Part shown: one piece after another, positions 32,458 to 41,191 of the stretch
Numbering within the stretch: position 1 is the stretch's first letter
Layout of the letters: every line of letters begins with the position of its first letter
From: Isoptericola cucumis
GTDB lineage: Bacteria > Actinomycetota > Actinomycetes > Actinomycetales > Cellulomonadaceae
NCBI RefSeq assembly: GCF_014635665.1
Contig: NZ_BMDG01000001.1
Span: 62,001 to 126,000 of the forward strand
Direction of reading: 5' to 3'
Length of the DNA stretch: 64,000 nucleotides
Program-made: the position numbers and the translations under genes
Notes under the pieces: generated by a model
The model's input: only the letters and a program-made list of their open reading frames with translations
Databases searched by the model: none
Told to the model about the DNA's origin: nothing

Positions 32458-33660
32458 ATGACCGAGAACGACGCGCTGCGAGTGCTGTCCCTGTACGAAG
32501 GGTTCTTCAGCGGCGGCGCCCGGGTGCTGCACTCGTCGGTGGTGGCGGGCCTGCACTCCCTGGGCCGGCAGCGGCACTCCGTGCTGAGCATCCATGACGA
32601 GGTCCGGCGGGAGTCGACCCTGCAGCGGATGACCGACGACCGGCGGTTCCGGGAGCTGCGGGCGGCCGGCGTCCGGATCACCTCGCTCGGCCGCTCGACG
32701 GAGCGCGACGACCCCGAGACGTTCTCGGAGGCCGAGCTGACGGTCGTGGCACGGCAGGTCGCGGGCTCTCAGGTGGTGCTGTCCCTCAAGGAGCAGCCGC
32801 TGCGGCTGCTCGACCAGCCCGGGATCCCCGAGCGCCCGGTCGTGGCGTGCCTGCACCGGTCCGACCCCGGACGTCAGGGCACGGCGCTGTCCCACCTGCT
32901 CACGGCGGCCCACGCGGGCCGCCTGGCGGCCGTGGTCTGCTGCGCGACCTCGACGCGGGACGCCTACCGCGCCGCCGGCGTGCCGGCACACCTGCTGCAC
33001 GTCGTGCCCAACGGGGTGGACCTCACCCGTTTCCGGCCGCTGACCCGCCCTCGTCGTCTCGGCCTGCGTGGCGTGCACCGCCTCCCTGCCGACGGGACCG
33101 TCGTCACCTATGCCGCACGCTACGACCCGATGAAGGCGCCGGAGCTCTTCGTCGCCGCCGCGCGACGCTTCCTGGCTCGCGACCCCCGGGCGCACGTCGT
33201 CATGTGCGGTGCCGGCATGACGTCGGAGAACCCGGGCCTGCGCGCCGACCTCCACCAGGCGTTCGCCGACCGTCCCGACCTCCTCGCCCGGGTCCGCACC
33301 CTGGGCGTGCGGCACGACATGGAGAAGATCCTCGCCGCGTCGGACGTCGTGGCGCTCACGTCGACGTTCGGCGAGGCGGCACCCCTGTGCCTCATCGAGG
33401 GCGCGATGTGCGGTGCCGTCCCCGTCACGACAGCCGTGGGCGACGCCGCGCGGATCGTCGACGGGGTCGGCCTCGTCACGACCTTCGAGCCCGACCAGAT
33501 CGCGGACGCCTGGGTCGAGGCGGCCGCGCGGCGCGACGAGCTCGGGCGTGCGATGGTCTCGGCCCGGCCGCGGTTCAGCCACGTGCGGATGCTGTCCTCG
33601 TACGCGGGCGTCGTCGAGCGCGCCCGGAGGGGCACCGGTCTGACCCTCGCCAGCCCCTGA
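32458..33660 (+). CDS. GT4-type glycosyltransferase
   Basis: 400 residues with the GT-B layout: an N-terminal acceptor domain (LYEGFFSGGARVLHSSVVAGL) and a C-terminal nucleotide-sugar domain with VVPNGVDLTRFRP, VVTYAARYDPMKAPELF and the EX7E-type motif GEAAPLCLIEGAMCGAVPV. Transfers a sugar from an activated donor, acceptor unknown. GAGGAGG lies eight bases before the ATG at 32458, which I preferred to the GTG at 32449 that overlaps that site. It is an isolated gene with no other cell-envelope genes nearby and is convergent with a LacI gene. The body is slightly less codon-biased than its neighbours, but not enough to claim transfer. Confidence 0.85.
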   Translation: MTENDALRVLSLYEGFFSGGARVLHSSVVAGLHSLGRQRHSVLSIHDEVRRESTLQRMTDDRRFRELRAAGVRITSLGRSTERDDPETFSEAELTVVARQVAGSQVVLSLKEQPLRLLDQPGIPERPVVACLHRSDPGRQGTALSHLLTAAHAGRLAAVVCCATSTRDAYRAAGVPAHLLHVVPNGVDLTRFRPLTRPRRLGLRGVHRLPADGTVVTYAARYDPMKAPELFVAAARRFLARDPRAHVVMCGAGMTSENPGLRADLHQAFADRPDLLARVRTLGVRHDMEKILAASDVVALTSTFGEAAPLCLIEGAMCGAVPVTTAVGDAARIVDGVGLVTTFEPDQIADAWVEAAARRDELGRAMVSARPRFSHVRMLSSYAGVVERARRGTGLTLASP

Positions 33661-33704
33661 GCGCGCGACGGGCCTTCCTGCCGAGACAGACCGGCCGACG
33701 ACCG

Positions 33705-34718
33705 TCAGCGCGCGGTGGACCCCCGCAGCACGACGTCGTAGCCCACCTCGACGACGTCCGCCCCGGCGTCGTCCACGGCGGCGGCCACCGCCAGGCGGCC
33801 CATCTCCTCCAGCGGGATGCGGACGGTGGACAGCGCGGGGACGTGGTCGCGCAGGGTGGGGATGTCGTCGAACCCGGCGACGCGCGCGTCGCCCGGCACG
33901 GTGACACCCAGCTCCCGCAGGCGCGCGATGAGCCCGATGGCCATGACGTCGGCGACGGCGAAGACGCACGGCGGCTCCCCGCCGGCACGGTCGCGCGCGA
34001 GGGCGGCGACCTCGTCGCCCGCCGCGTACCCGCCGTCGCGGGAGAACTCGTCGACCCGCACCGACGTCACCTCTCCGCCGCCGGCCCGCACCGCCTGCGC
34101 GAAGGCGTCCGCGCGCTCGCGCCAGGTGACGACGCGCTCCGGGCCGGTGAGCACCACGAAGCGGCGCTGCCCGGCGGCGATCAGAGCCTCGGCGAGGGCC
34201 GCCGCGCCGGGCCCGTTGGGCGGCCGCACGACGCTCCCGCCCCCGACGGGCTGCCCCACGAGCACGGAGCGGCCACCGGCGGAGACGTACGTGTCGAGCG
34301 CGGCGGCGAGCGCCTCGTCGTCCTCGCGCGTCCACCGGGTGCCGGCCACGACGACGGCGTCCACCCTGTGGGCGGCGAACGCGGCCACGGCCTCGCGCTC
34401 GGCGAGGGGGTCGCGGCCGGTCGACGCGAGCAGCACCAGGCGCCCGTGCTCGCGGGCGGCGGCCTGCGCGCCGGCGGCGATCGACGAGAAGTAGGGGTCG
34501 GAGATGTCGTGCACGACCAGGCCGAGCAGGCCGGTGCGCGACCGCGCGAGCGCCTGCGCCTGCGCGTTGACGACGTAGCCGAGGTGGGCGGCCGCCGACC
34601 GCACGCGTTCGACGAGCTCGGCCCCGGGCTGCCGTGCCGAGCCGTTGAGCACCCTGGACGCCGTGGCCAGGGACACGCCGGCGCGGTCGGCGACGTCCTG
34701 CAGTCGCGCTCTGGCCAC
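33705..34718 (-). CDS. LacI-family transcriptional regulator
   Basis: 337 residues. Helix-turn-helix ARLQDVADRAGVSLATASRVLNG at residues 3-26, then the ligand-binding core (LLGLVVHDISDPYFSSIAAG; VAGFDDIPTLRDHVPALSTV). The GTG at 34718 has GGAGGTGAG upstream. No transporter or catabolic gene is directly adjacent on its strand; the nearest pathway genes belong to the erythrulose cluster, which starts 0.9 kb away on the far side of a GntR gene. Its targets cannot be told from position. Confidence 0.9.
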   Translation of the reverse strand: MARARLQDVADRAGVSLATASRVLNGSARQPGAELVERVRSAAAHLGYVVNAQAQALARSRTGLLGLVVHDISDPYFSSIAAGAQAAAREHGRLVLLASTGRDPLAEREAVAAFAAHRVDAVVVAGTRWTREDDEALAAALDTYVSAGGRSVLVGQPVGGGSVVRPPNGPGAAALAEALIAAGQRRFVVLTGPERVVTWRERADAFAQAVRAGGGEVTSVRVDEFSRDGGYAAGDEVAALARDRAGGEPPCVFAVADVMAIGLIARLRELGVTVPGDARVAGFDDIPTLRDHVPALSTVRIPLEEMGRLAVAAAVDDAGADVVEVGYDVVLRGSTAR

Positions 34719-34864
34719 GTCTCACCTCCGGGTCGGGGCGGCGTCGCCGCCCGGTGCGGGCATGCCCGCGCATGCCTGGCCCACACCTTAGCGACGCGCA
34801 GGAAATCGCCTTCCCCGCGGGTCCCCGGCCGGCCACGCCTGCCCGAGGCGCCGGGGCGCGTCGA

Positions 34865-34870
34865 TAGAAT
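34865..34870 (+). promoter_or_regulatory. -10 hexamer for a leaderless gntR gene
   Basis: TAGAAT, close to consensus, ends six bases before the GTG at 34877. No ribosome binding site lies between. Confidence 0.55.
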
Positions 34871-34876
34871 CGCCCC

Positions 34877-35584
34877 GTGCCCAGGACCAGCGCTTCGACC
34901 ACGACGCCCGTGCGGCGGCGGCTGCTCGCCGACCACGTGTTCGACGAGCTGTTGTCGCAGCTCATGGACGGCACGCTGCCGGCAGGCAGCAGCCTCAACA
35001 TCGAGGCGCTGGCCCGCGACCTCGACGTCTCCCCCACCCCCGTGCGCGAGGCCCTCGCCCGGCTCGAGGCGACGGGCATGGTGCGGCGGGTGGCGCTGCG
35101 CGGCTACTCCGTGACGCCCGCGCCGACGGCGAAGGAGCTGACGGACCTCATGGACGCCCGGCTCGCCGTCGAGCCGGTGACCGCGTTCTACGCCTGCGAG
35201 CGCGGCGGCGAGGAGTTCCTGGCCGAGCTGGAGCGGGCGGTCGCCGAGCTCGACGCCTCCCCGAACGGGCCCACCTACCAGGAGTTCCGCGACTACTGGG
35301 AGGCGGACGAGCGGTTCCACGCCCTGGTGGCCCGCGCTGCCGACAACACCTACCTGCAGGCCGCGTTCGCGGCGCTCGGCGGGCTGGTGCAACGCTTCCG
35401 GCAGTTCTCCGGCACGGGGGTGACGGACAAGCAGGTCGCCGTCGCGGAGCACCGCGCCATCCTCGACGCCATGCGCTCCGGCGTGCCGGAGCGGGCGCAG
35501 GAGCTCATGCGCCTCCACATCGAGGGGGTGCGCTCGCGCTCGCTCGCGGAACGCGGCGAGCCGGCACCCCCGCCCGGCGTCTAG
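34877..35584 (+). CDS. GntR-family regulator with FCD domain
   Basis: 235 residues. Winged helix (LPAGSSLNIEALARDLDVSPTPVREALARLEATGMVRR, about 37-72) and an FCD-type C-terminal domain with the metal/carboxylate-binding histidines expected in DERFHALVARAADNTYL and AEHRAILDAM. It sits beside, and convergent with, the sugar-acid/erythrulose operon, so it is the best candidate regulator of that operon; FCD proteins usually sense sugar acids or other carboxylates, which agrees. The start follows a -10 hexamer directly (leaderless). Confidence 0.88.
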   Translation: MPRTSASTTTPVRRRLLADHVFDELLSQLMDGTLPAGSSLNIEALARDLDVSPTPVREALARLEATGMVRRVALRGYSVTPAPTAKELTDLMDARLAVEPVTAFYACERGGEEFLAELERAVAELDASPNGPTYQEFRDYWEADERFHALVARAADNTYLQAAFAALGGLVQRFRQFSGTGVTDKQVAVAEHRAILDAMRSGVPERAQELMRLHIEGVRSRSLAERGEPAPPPGV

Positions 35585-35596
35585 CCCCGGGCGGGG
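35568..35596 (+). terminator. Hairpin overlapping the gntR stop codon
   Basis: CCCCGCCCGG (35568-35577) pairs with CCGGGCGGGG (35587-35596) across a 9-base loop that contains the TAG stop. Lies between convergent genes. No T-run. Confidence 0.5.
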
Positions 35597-35622
35597 ATGC
35601 CGGCTCGTGGCCGGTCGGCAGG

Positions 35623-36960
35623 TCAGACGCGGGCGGCGTCCGCGTCGCCGGTGCCGGACGGCACGCCGGCGGCGTCGTCGGCGCGCTGGATGCGGGCGAC
35701 CACGCGCCGCGCCGCGAACGTGCCGACGGCGCCGAGGAACAGCACCACCATGAGGAAGTACATGCCCGCCTCCGTGGTGCCGGTCGCCTGGGTGAAGATC
35801 CCGACCACGTACGGCCCGATGAACCCGCCGAGGTTCCCGAACGAGTTGATCGCCGCGATCGCGACGGCGGCGGTCGCCCCCGCGAGCACGCCGCTCGGCA
35901 GCGACCAGAACACGCCCGCGATCGAGTAGGCGCAGAACGCGGCCAGCGACAGCGCCGCGAGCTGGAGCGCCGGCGACGAGAACATGGCGCTGGCCCCCAT
36001 GCCGAGGCCCGCCCCGACGAACAGGCACGCGAGCGGCACCCAGTTGTCGGCGAAGTACCGGGCCGCCCACCGCGACGTCACGAGGACGCCGACGAGCGCG
36101 AACAGGTACGGCACGTCGGTGAGCAGGCCGGTCTGGAGCGTCGAGCTCGAGAACCGGTCGACCACCTGCGGCAGCCAGAACGACAGCCCGTACACGCCCA
36201 CCGTCGAGGGGAAGAACAGGAGCGCGAAGACCAGCACCCGCTTGTCGACCAGCGTGCGCAGCGGGTTCTTCCCGTCCTCCTGCTTGCGCTCCGCCTTGTC
36301 CTGGGCGAGCTCGTTCTCGATCCAGTCCGCCTCGTGGGTCGACAGCCACTTCGCGACGCGCGGCGTCTCGGGCAGGAACTTCCAGGTGGGGATCGCCATC
36401 AGCACCGCGGCCAGGCCGACGACGACGAACAGCCACTGCCAGCCGCTCATGCCGAGGCCGGAGACCCCGAGCAGCCAGCCGGCGAGCGGCGACATGATGA
36501 TGAACGCGAGCGGCGCCGAGATGACGAACGTCCCGGTGGCCTTGGTCCGGTGCCGGTGCGGGAACCAGGTGGTGAGGTAGAAGATCACGCCCGGGTAGAA
36601 CCCCGCCTCGGCCACGCCGAGGAGGAAGCGCAGCACGTAGAAGCTGATCGGCCCCTGCGTGAGGGCCATCGCCGCGGTGATGATGCCCCAGGTGACGAGG
36701 ATGCGGACGAACCACATGCGGGGTCCGTACTTCTGCATCAGCACGTTGCTGGGGACCTCGAACAGGAAGTACGCGATGAAGAACAGCCCCGCGCCGAGCC
36801 CGAAGGCCGCGTCGCCGATGCCGACGTCCGCGCCCATGCTCAGCTGGGCGAAGCCGACCGCGGAGCGGTCGATGTACGCGACCGTGTAGAGCGCGACCAG
36901 CAGCGGCAGCAGCCGGAGCGTCACCTTCTTGACGAGGGCGGATTCGTTGACCTGTGTCAC
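35623..36960 (-). CDS. MFS transporter, ACS (anion:cation symporter)-like
   Basis: 445 residues with 12 predicted helices. The N-terminus (RLLPLLVALYTVAYIDRSAVGFAQLSM) and FEVPSNVLMQKYGPRMWFVRI are characteristic of the anion:cation symporter family, which imports organic and sugar acids with protons across the plasma membrane. The GTG at 36960 has AGGAG upstream. It lies 101 bases after the dehydrogenase gene, separated from it by a 13-bp hairpin, and is the last gene of the erythrulose-forming cluster; an acidic substrate fits the enzymes upstream. Confidence 0.88.
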   Translation of the reverse strand: MTQVNESALVKKVTLRLLPLLVALYTVAYIDRSAVGFAQLSMGADVGIGDAAFGLGAGLFFIAYFLFEVPSNVLMQKYGPRMWFVRILVTWGIITAAMALTQGPISFYVLRFLLGVAEAGFYPGVIFYLTTWFPHRHRTKATGTFVISAPLAFIIMSPLAGWLLGVSGLGMSGWQWLFVVVGLAAVLMAIPTWKFLPETPRVAKWLSTHEADWIENELAQDKAERKQEDGKNPLRTLVDKRVLVFALLFFPSTVGVYGLSFWLPQVVDRFSSSTLQTGLLTDVPYLFALVGVLVTSRWAARYFADNWVPLACLFVGAGLGMGASAMFSSPALQLAALSLAAFCAYSIAGVFWSLPSGVLAGATAAVAIAAINSFGNLGGFIGPYVVGIFTQATGTTEAGMYFLMVVLFLGAVGTFAARRVVARIQRADDAAGVPSGTGDADAARV

Positions 36961-37015
36961 GTGAAGACTCCTGTGTCTTGTGCGGGCACGGCTCGGCGAC
37001 GGGCAGTGCGAAGGG

Positions 37016-37048
37016 GCGCGGCGCGACCCGGTCGAGGTCGCGCCGCGC
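37016..37048 (-). terminator. 13-bp hairpin between dehydrogenase and transporter genes
   Basis: GCGCGGCGCGACC (37016-37028) and its exact reverse complement (37036-37048) around a 7-base loop. Being inside an apparent operon, it may partially terminate or stabilise the upstream message and lower transporter expression. Confidence 0.5.
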
Positions 37049-37061
37049 GGTGCGGTGCGGG

Positions 37062-38021
37062 TCAGGCGGGGGACGGACCGAGCGAGCGGACGAGGCGCCC
37101 CATCTCGCTGTACGCCTTGTTGCGGTGCGCGACGAGCGCCTTGACCTGCTCGGGCGTGTAGTCCTTGGTCAGGCCCTTGCCGTTCTTGACGCCGCGCCGG
37201 TCGCCGTCGACGGCCTCCTGGATGAGCGCGGGGGTGCTGAGGCGCTCGCCGAAGGCGTCCTCGAAGGTCCGGAAGCCGCCCGCGTACACGTCCAGGCCGG
37301 CCTGGTCGGCGATGGCGAACGGCCCGAAGAAGCCGAGCCGGAAGCCGAACGTGGTGCGGACGACGGTGTCGATGTCCTCGGGGGACGCGATGCCCTCCTC
37401 GGCGATCGACATCGCCTCCTTGAGGAGCACGTACTGCAGCCGGTTGAGCACGAAGCCCGGCACGTCGGCGACGATCGCGGCCTCCCGGTCGGCCCGGGCG
37501 AGCAGCTCCTTGACCACGGGCACGACCGACTCGTCGGTGCGCTCGCCGAGCACGAGCTCGACGCCCGGGATGAACGGCGCAGGGTTCGAGAAGTGGACGG
37601 TGAGGAACCGCTCGGGGCGCTTCACCGCCGTGGCGAGCACCCGGGCGGGGATGGTCGACGTGTTCGAGCCGATGATCGCGTCCTCGCGCGCCGCGGCCGA
37701 GATGCGGCCGAGCACGTCGTGCTTGACCTCGACGGACTCGAAGACGACCTCCTCGACGAAGTCGACGTCGGCCACGGCGTCCTCGATCGAACCGGCCGTG
37801 CGCAGGTTGGCGCGGATCGTCTCGGTCGCGCCCGCGTCGTACAGGCCGGCGTCCTCGAACTCCTGCGCCTCCGCGAGCAGGCGGGCGTAGGCGGCCTCGG
37901 TCGCCTCGGCGGAGACGTCGGCGATCGTGACGGGCAGGCCCGCGAGCGCGAGCGACTGAGCGATCCCGCCGCCCATGTACCCGGCGCCGATCACGGCGAC
38001 GGTGCTGATGCTGGTGACCAT
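37062..38021 (-). CDS. 3-hydroxyacyl-CoA dehydrogenase-fold NAD-dependent hydroxyacid dehydrogenase
   Basis: 319 residues. N-terminal NAD domain with VAVIGAGYMGGGIAQSLALAG and IIGSNTSTIPARVLA; His in FLTVHFSNPAPFIPGVELV and DVPGFVLNRLQYVLLKEA mark the 3HCDH family, which also includes L-gulonate 3-dehydrogenase and carnitine dehydrogenase. No hydratase or thiolase is nearby; its neighbours are sugar isomerases and a ketose kinase, so oxidation of the 3-hydroxyl of a sugar acid is more likely than fatty-acid oxidation (inference). D-apionate oxidoisomerase-like chemistry is one possibility. GAGAGGAC precedes the ATG at 38021; 35 bases after the isomerase gene. Confidence 0.82.
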   Translation of the reverse strand: MVTSISTVAVIGAGYMGGGIAQSLALAGLPVTIADVSAEATEAAYARLLAEAQEFEDAGLYDAGATETIRANLRTAGSIEDAVADVDFVEEVVFESVEVKHDVLGRISAAAREDAIIGSNTSTIPARVLATAVKRPERFLTVHFSNPAPFIPGVELVLGERTDESVVPVVKELLARADREAAIVADVPGFVLNRLQYVLLKEAMSIAEEGIASPEDIDTVVRTTFGFRLGFFGPFAIADQAGLDVYAGGFRTFEDAFGERLSTPALIQEAVDGDRRGVKNGKGLTKDYTPEQVKALVAHRNKAYSEMGRLVRSLGPSPA

Positions 38022-38056
38022 CGTGGTGTCCTCTCTGGTGGTCCAGTGTGTGGCGG

Positions 38057-38815
38057 TCACGGCCTGGCGGCCGAATCCGCTGGTCGCGCGGCCGCGGCCT
38101 CGTCGAGCACGTCGCGCAGGGCGGCGACGTCGTGGGCGAACCGGCCGAGGAACACGCCGTCGACGGCGCCCGCGAGCGCCGTGAGGGTGCCCGGGCCGGC
38201 GGCGCCGCCGTAGACCACGCGGCCCTCGACGCCGAGCCCGTCCAGCCGGTCGCGCAGCGCGTGCGCCACGGCGACGACGTGCGCGGCCGGCGCGGGCCGG
38301 GGGGCGCCGATCGCCCACACCGGCTCGTAGCCGACGACGACCTGCCGCGGCTCGGCGTCGCGCAGCGCGCTCTCGAGCTGCGCCACCGCGAGGGCGGCGG
38401 CCTCGTCCGGGCCGGCCTGCCGCTCCTCCCCCACGCAGAGCAGCGGCGTGACGCCCGCCTCGGCGAGCCGGGCCACCTTGGCCCGCACGACGTCGTCGTC
38501 CTCGTGGAACGAGGCGCGGCGCTCCGCGTGCCCGACGACAGCCAGCCGGCAGCCGAGCTCGGCGAGCAGGGCCGCGGTGACCTCGCCGGTCTGCGCGCCG
38601 TGCGCGCCGGGCGCCACGTCCTGCGCACCCCACGCCACCGACGTCCCCGCGAGCACACGCGCCGCCGTCGGCAGCAGCGGGAACGTCGGCAGGACGGCGA
38701 GCTCGACGTCGCCCCCGGCCGGGGCGGCGTCGCGGACCTCCGCCAGCCAGCGCTCCGTGTCCGCCGCCCCGAGGTATGCCTTGAGGGAGACGGCGACGAG
38801 GGTGCGGCGCGTCAT
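38057..38815 (-). CDS. Triosephosphate-isomerase-family enzyme, probable L-erythrulose-1-phosphate isomerase
   Basis: 252 residues. TIM fold with the catalytic residues kept: K12 in VSLKAYLG, H96 in [12 protein letters not shown]164 in [11 protein letters not shown]. It differs from glycolytic TIM at conserved places: GNWKMN becomes VSLKAY and GHSERR becomes GHAERR, so the phosphate or substrate pocket is changed. Divergent TIM homologues next to an RpiB-like and a DhaK-like gene are the LerI enzymes of tetritol catabolism, which isomerise L-erythrulose 1-phosphate to D-erythrulose 4-phosphate. ATGA overlap with the RpiB-like gene. Function by homology and context. Confidence 0.82.
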   Translation of the reverse strand: MTRRTLVAVSLKAYLGAADTERWLAEVRDAAPAGGDVELAVLPTFPLLPTAARVLAGTSVAWGAQDVAPGAHGAQTGEVTAALLAELGCRLAVVGHAERRASFHEDDDVVRAKVARLAEAGVTPLLCVGEERQAGPDEAAALAVAQLESALRDAEPRQVVVGYEPVWAIGAPRPAPAAHVVAVAHALRDRLDGLGVEGRVVYGGAAGPGTLTALAGAVDGVFLGRFAHDVAALRDVLDEAAAARPADSAARP

Positions 38816-39351
38816 CCGCAGGACCCGGCGGGCTCCGTGAGCTCGCCCAGCCCGGCGTCCGCCTCGACCTCGCCGATCGCCGCGACCTTGGGCGCCGACG
38901 ACGACGCGGGGTCGAAGCGGTAGCCGAGCCACTCGCGCAGCAGGCGCCGCGCCAGCTCGATGCCGACCACGCGCTGGCCGAAGCACAGCACCTGGGCGTC
39001 GTTCGACAGCACGGCGCGCTCGACGGAGAACGAGTCGTGGGCGGTGACGGCGCGGACGCCGGGCACCTTGTTGGCCGAGATGGCGACGCCGAGCCCGGTG
39101 CCGCACACGAGCAGCGCGCGGTCGGCCTTCCCCTCGGCGACGAGCCGCGCGGCGGCGGCCCCCACGTACGGGTAGTGCGTGTGCTCGTCGGCGCCCACGC
39201 CGACATCGGTCACCTCCGCGACGCGCGCGTCGGCCTCGAGGTCCGCCTTGAGCAGCTCCTTGTAGTCGAACCCGGCGTCGTCCGAGCCGACGACGACCCG
39301 CAGCGCGGTCGTGGTGGGGGTGGTCCCGTCCTGGTCCTGGGTCGTGGTCAT
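38812..39351 (-). CDS. RpiB/LacAB-family isomerase, probable D-erythrulose-4-phosphate isomerase
   Basis: 179 residues. RpiB fold: [20 protein letters not shown] at the start, His in [17 protein letters not shown], and the catalytic-base motif [22 protein letters not shown]. In erythrulose pathways such enzymes (DerI) convert D-erythrulose 4-phosphate to D-erythrose 4-phosphate, which enters the pentose phosphate pathway. It is about 25 residues longer than housekeeping RpiB because of a T/D-rich start and a C-terminal tail. ATGA overlaps at both ends lock it between the kinase and the TIM-like gene. Confidence 0.83.
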   Translation of the reverse strand: MTTTQDQDGTTPTTTALRVVVGSDDAGFDYKELLKADLEADARVAEVTDVGVGADEHTHYPYVGAAAARLVAEGKADRALLVCGTGLGVAISANKVPGVRAVTAHDSFSVERAVLSNDAQVLCFGQRVVGIELARRLLREWLGYRFDPASSSAPKVAAIGEVEADAGLGELTEPAGSCG

Positions 39352-41090
39352 CGTGCCGGCACCTCCGCGTCGTGGTTGCTGACGCCGAGCGCGGCACCCA
39401 CCTCGGCGAGGAGGAGCGCGAGCGACGTCGCCCCCGGGTCGGCGACCCCGAGGCTCTTGTCCCCCAGCACGCGCGAGCGACCGCGGCGTGCCGTGATGTC
39501 CTTCGTGGCCTCCGCGCCGTCGCGGGCGGCGCGCACGGCGGCGCGCCAGGCGTCGGCCGCCGCCGCACCGCCCCCGTGCGCCGCGAGCAGCGCCTCCAGG
39601 GCGGGGTCGAGCGCGTCGACGAGCGTCTTGTCCCCGACGCGCGCGCCGCCCACGGCGCAGACCTCGTCGCGCGCGGCGTGCAGGCCCTCGGCGACGTGCG
39701 CGCCGGTCAGCGGCGCGTCCGCGGGCAGGTGGTCGGCCAGCGCGAGCAGGCCGACGCCCCAGAGTGCGCCGGAGGTGCCGCCCGCGCGGTCGGCCCAGCG
39801 GTCCGCGGCGCGGCGCAGCACGGACGGCGCGTCCGCGCCGGCGGCCAGCGCCTCGTCCGCGGCCTCGACGGCGGCGTCGATCCCCCGGCACATACCGCGG
39901 CCGTGGTCGCCGTCGCCGGCGATCGCGTCGAGGTCGCCCAGCTCGGCCTCCGCACCGTGCAGCACCTGCTGCGCCCGCTGCAGCGCGCCCACGACGACGC
40001 GCGCGGCGTCGGCGCCCTCGTCCGTGGTCGCCAGGACCAGCGGCGGCTCGGGCTCGGTGACGGCGTCCGGCGCGGGCACCGCCGGCGCCGCCCGCCAGCC
40101 GCCGTGGCGGAACGCCGGGGTGGCGGCGGGCGCGAGCCACAGCGGCTCGAGCTCGTCGTCGAGCCACGTCACCGTCAGCGAGAGCCCCGCCATGTCGAGG
40201 CTGGTCACGTACTCGCCGACGAGCGGCGCGACCAGCGTCACGCCCTGCTCGGTCAGCAGGTCGTGCACCCGGTCCCACAGCACGAAGAGCTCCTCGTACT
40301 TCACCGTCCCGAGCCCGTTGAGGACGACGGCCGCGCGGCCGTCGGCGCCGGCGGGCCGGTCGGCGAGCACACGCTCGACGAGCTCGGCGGCGAGGTCCGC
40401 CGCCGGGGGCACCGGCTCCTCGCCGATGCCGGGCTCGCCGTGGATGCCGAGCCCCCAGCCCACCTGGCCCTCGGGCAGGTGGAACAGCGGTGCGTCGGCG
40501 CCGGGCAGCGTGCAGCCGTCGAAGGCGACGCCGAAGGAGCGCGTGCGGTCGTTTGCGAGACCCGCGAGGCGGTCCACCTCGGCCAGGTCGGCGCCCGCCT
40601 CGGCCGCCGCACCCGCGACCTTGAAGACGACGAGGTCGCCCGCGACGCCGCGGCGCTCCGCGGCGCGCTCCGGCGGGGCGGAGGCGACGTCGTCGGTGAC
40701 GAGTCGCACCGCGACGTCGACGCCCTGGGCGCGCAGCCGGCTCGCGGCGGCGCCGAAGTTGAGGACGTCGCCGGCGTAGTTGCCGAAGGAGAGCCAGATG
40801 CCGGCGCCCGCGTCGGCGGCGCGGCACACGTCGAGCACCTGGCGGGTGGACGGGGAGGCGAAGATCTCGCCGCAGACGGCGGCGTCGGCCACGCCATCGC
40901 CGACCAGCCCGGCGAACGCCGGGTAGTGGCCGGAGCCGCCGCCGACGACGACGGCGACCTTGCCGGGCCGGGTGCCCTCGGCGCGGGCCACCCCGCCGGG
41001 CACCCGGCGCAGGGTGCCGGGGTGCGCCTTGACGAGGCCGCTCAGCGCCTCGCGGGCGAAGTCCTCGGGTCGGTTGTGGACGTAGGTCAT
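39348..41090 (-). CDS. DhaK-DhaL fusion kinase, probable L-erythrulose 1-kinase
   Basis: 580 residues. An N-terminal DhaK domain (1 to about 340) with [19 protein letters not shown] and the histidine that forms a hemiaminal with the ketone in GLGIHGEPG (H217); a C-terminal DhaL ATP-binding domain (about 370-570) with the Mg-binding [10 protein letters not shown] and [18 protein letters not shown]-dependent ketose kinases of this type phosphorylate dihydroxyacetone or, when clustered with LerI/DerI-like isomerases, erythrulose. GHYP in place of GHEP agrees with a non-dihydroxyacetone substrate. ATG at 41090; ATGA overlap with the RpiB-like gene downstream. Confidence 0.85.
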   Translation of the reverse strand: MTYVHNRPEDFAREALSGLVKAHPGTLRRVPGGVARAEGTRPGKVAVVVGGGSGHYPAFAGLVGDGVADAAVCGEIFASPSTRQVLDVCRAADAGAGIWLSFGNYAGDVLNFGAAASRLRAQGVDVAVRLVTDDVASAPPERAAERRGVAGDLVVFKVAGAAAEAGADLAEVDRLAGLANDRTRSFGVAFDGCTLPGADAPLFHLPEGQVGWGLGIHGEPGIGEEPVPPAADLAAELVERVLADRPAGADGRAAVVLNGLGTVKYEELFVLWDRVHDLLTEQGVTLVAPLVGEYVTSLDMAGLSLTVTWLDDELEPLWLAPAATPAFRHGGWRAAPAVPAPDAVTEPEPPLVLATTDEGADAARVVVGALQRAQQVLHGAEAELGDLDAIAGDGDHGRGMCRGIDAAVEAADEALAAGADAPSVLRRAADRWADRAGGTSGALWGVGLLALADHLPADAPLTGAHVAEGLHAARDEVCAVGGARVGDKTLVDALDPALEALLAAHGGGAAAADAWRAAVRAARDGAEATKDITARRGRSRVLGDKSLGVADPGATSLALLLAEVGAALGVSNHDAEVPAR

Positions 41091-41122
41091 GGGACCGGCA
41101 CCTTTGCTCGTGCGGTTCGGGA

Positions 41123-41139
41123 GCGCGCCGCGGGCGCGC
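41123..41139 (-). other. GC-rich hairpin between the TIM-barrel and kinase genes
   Basis: GCGCGCC (41123-41129) pairs with GGCGCGC (41133-41139) around a 3-base loop, in the 101-base gap inside the operon. Possible processing or attenuation element. Confidence 0.35.
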
Positions 41140-41150
41140 CGGGCGGTCGT

Positions 41151-41177
41151 GGTCGGGGTGGTCGGGGTGGTCGCGGT
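41151..41177. repeat. Three 9-bp tandem units
   Basis: GGTCGGGGT repeated three times (the third copy with one change) in the intergenic space of the erythrulose operon. Simple slippage repeat. Confidence 0.6.
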
Positions 41178-41191
41178 GTGGTGGTCGCGGC

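Noticed and set aside
33661-33712. Inverted GCGCGC blocks between the glycosyltransferase and lacI genes as a terminator
   Set aside because: The arms are interrupted and the loop is about 30 bases, too weak to list.
37062-38021. Fatty-acid beta-oxidation 3-hydroxyacyl-CoA dehydrogenase
   Set aside because: No hydratase, thiolase or acyl-CoA dehydrogenase nearby; neighbours are sugar enzymes and the same fold includes sugar-acid dehydrogenases.
38057-38815. Glycolytic triosephosphate isomerase
   Set aside because: Key surrounding motifs (GNWKMN, GHSERR) are altered and the gene is locked in an operon with an RpiB-like isomerase and a ketose kinase rather than with gap-pgk.
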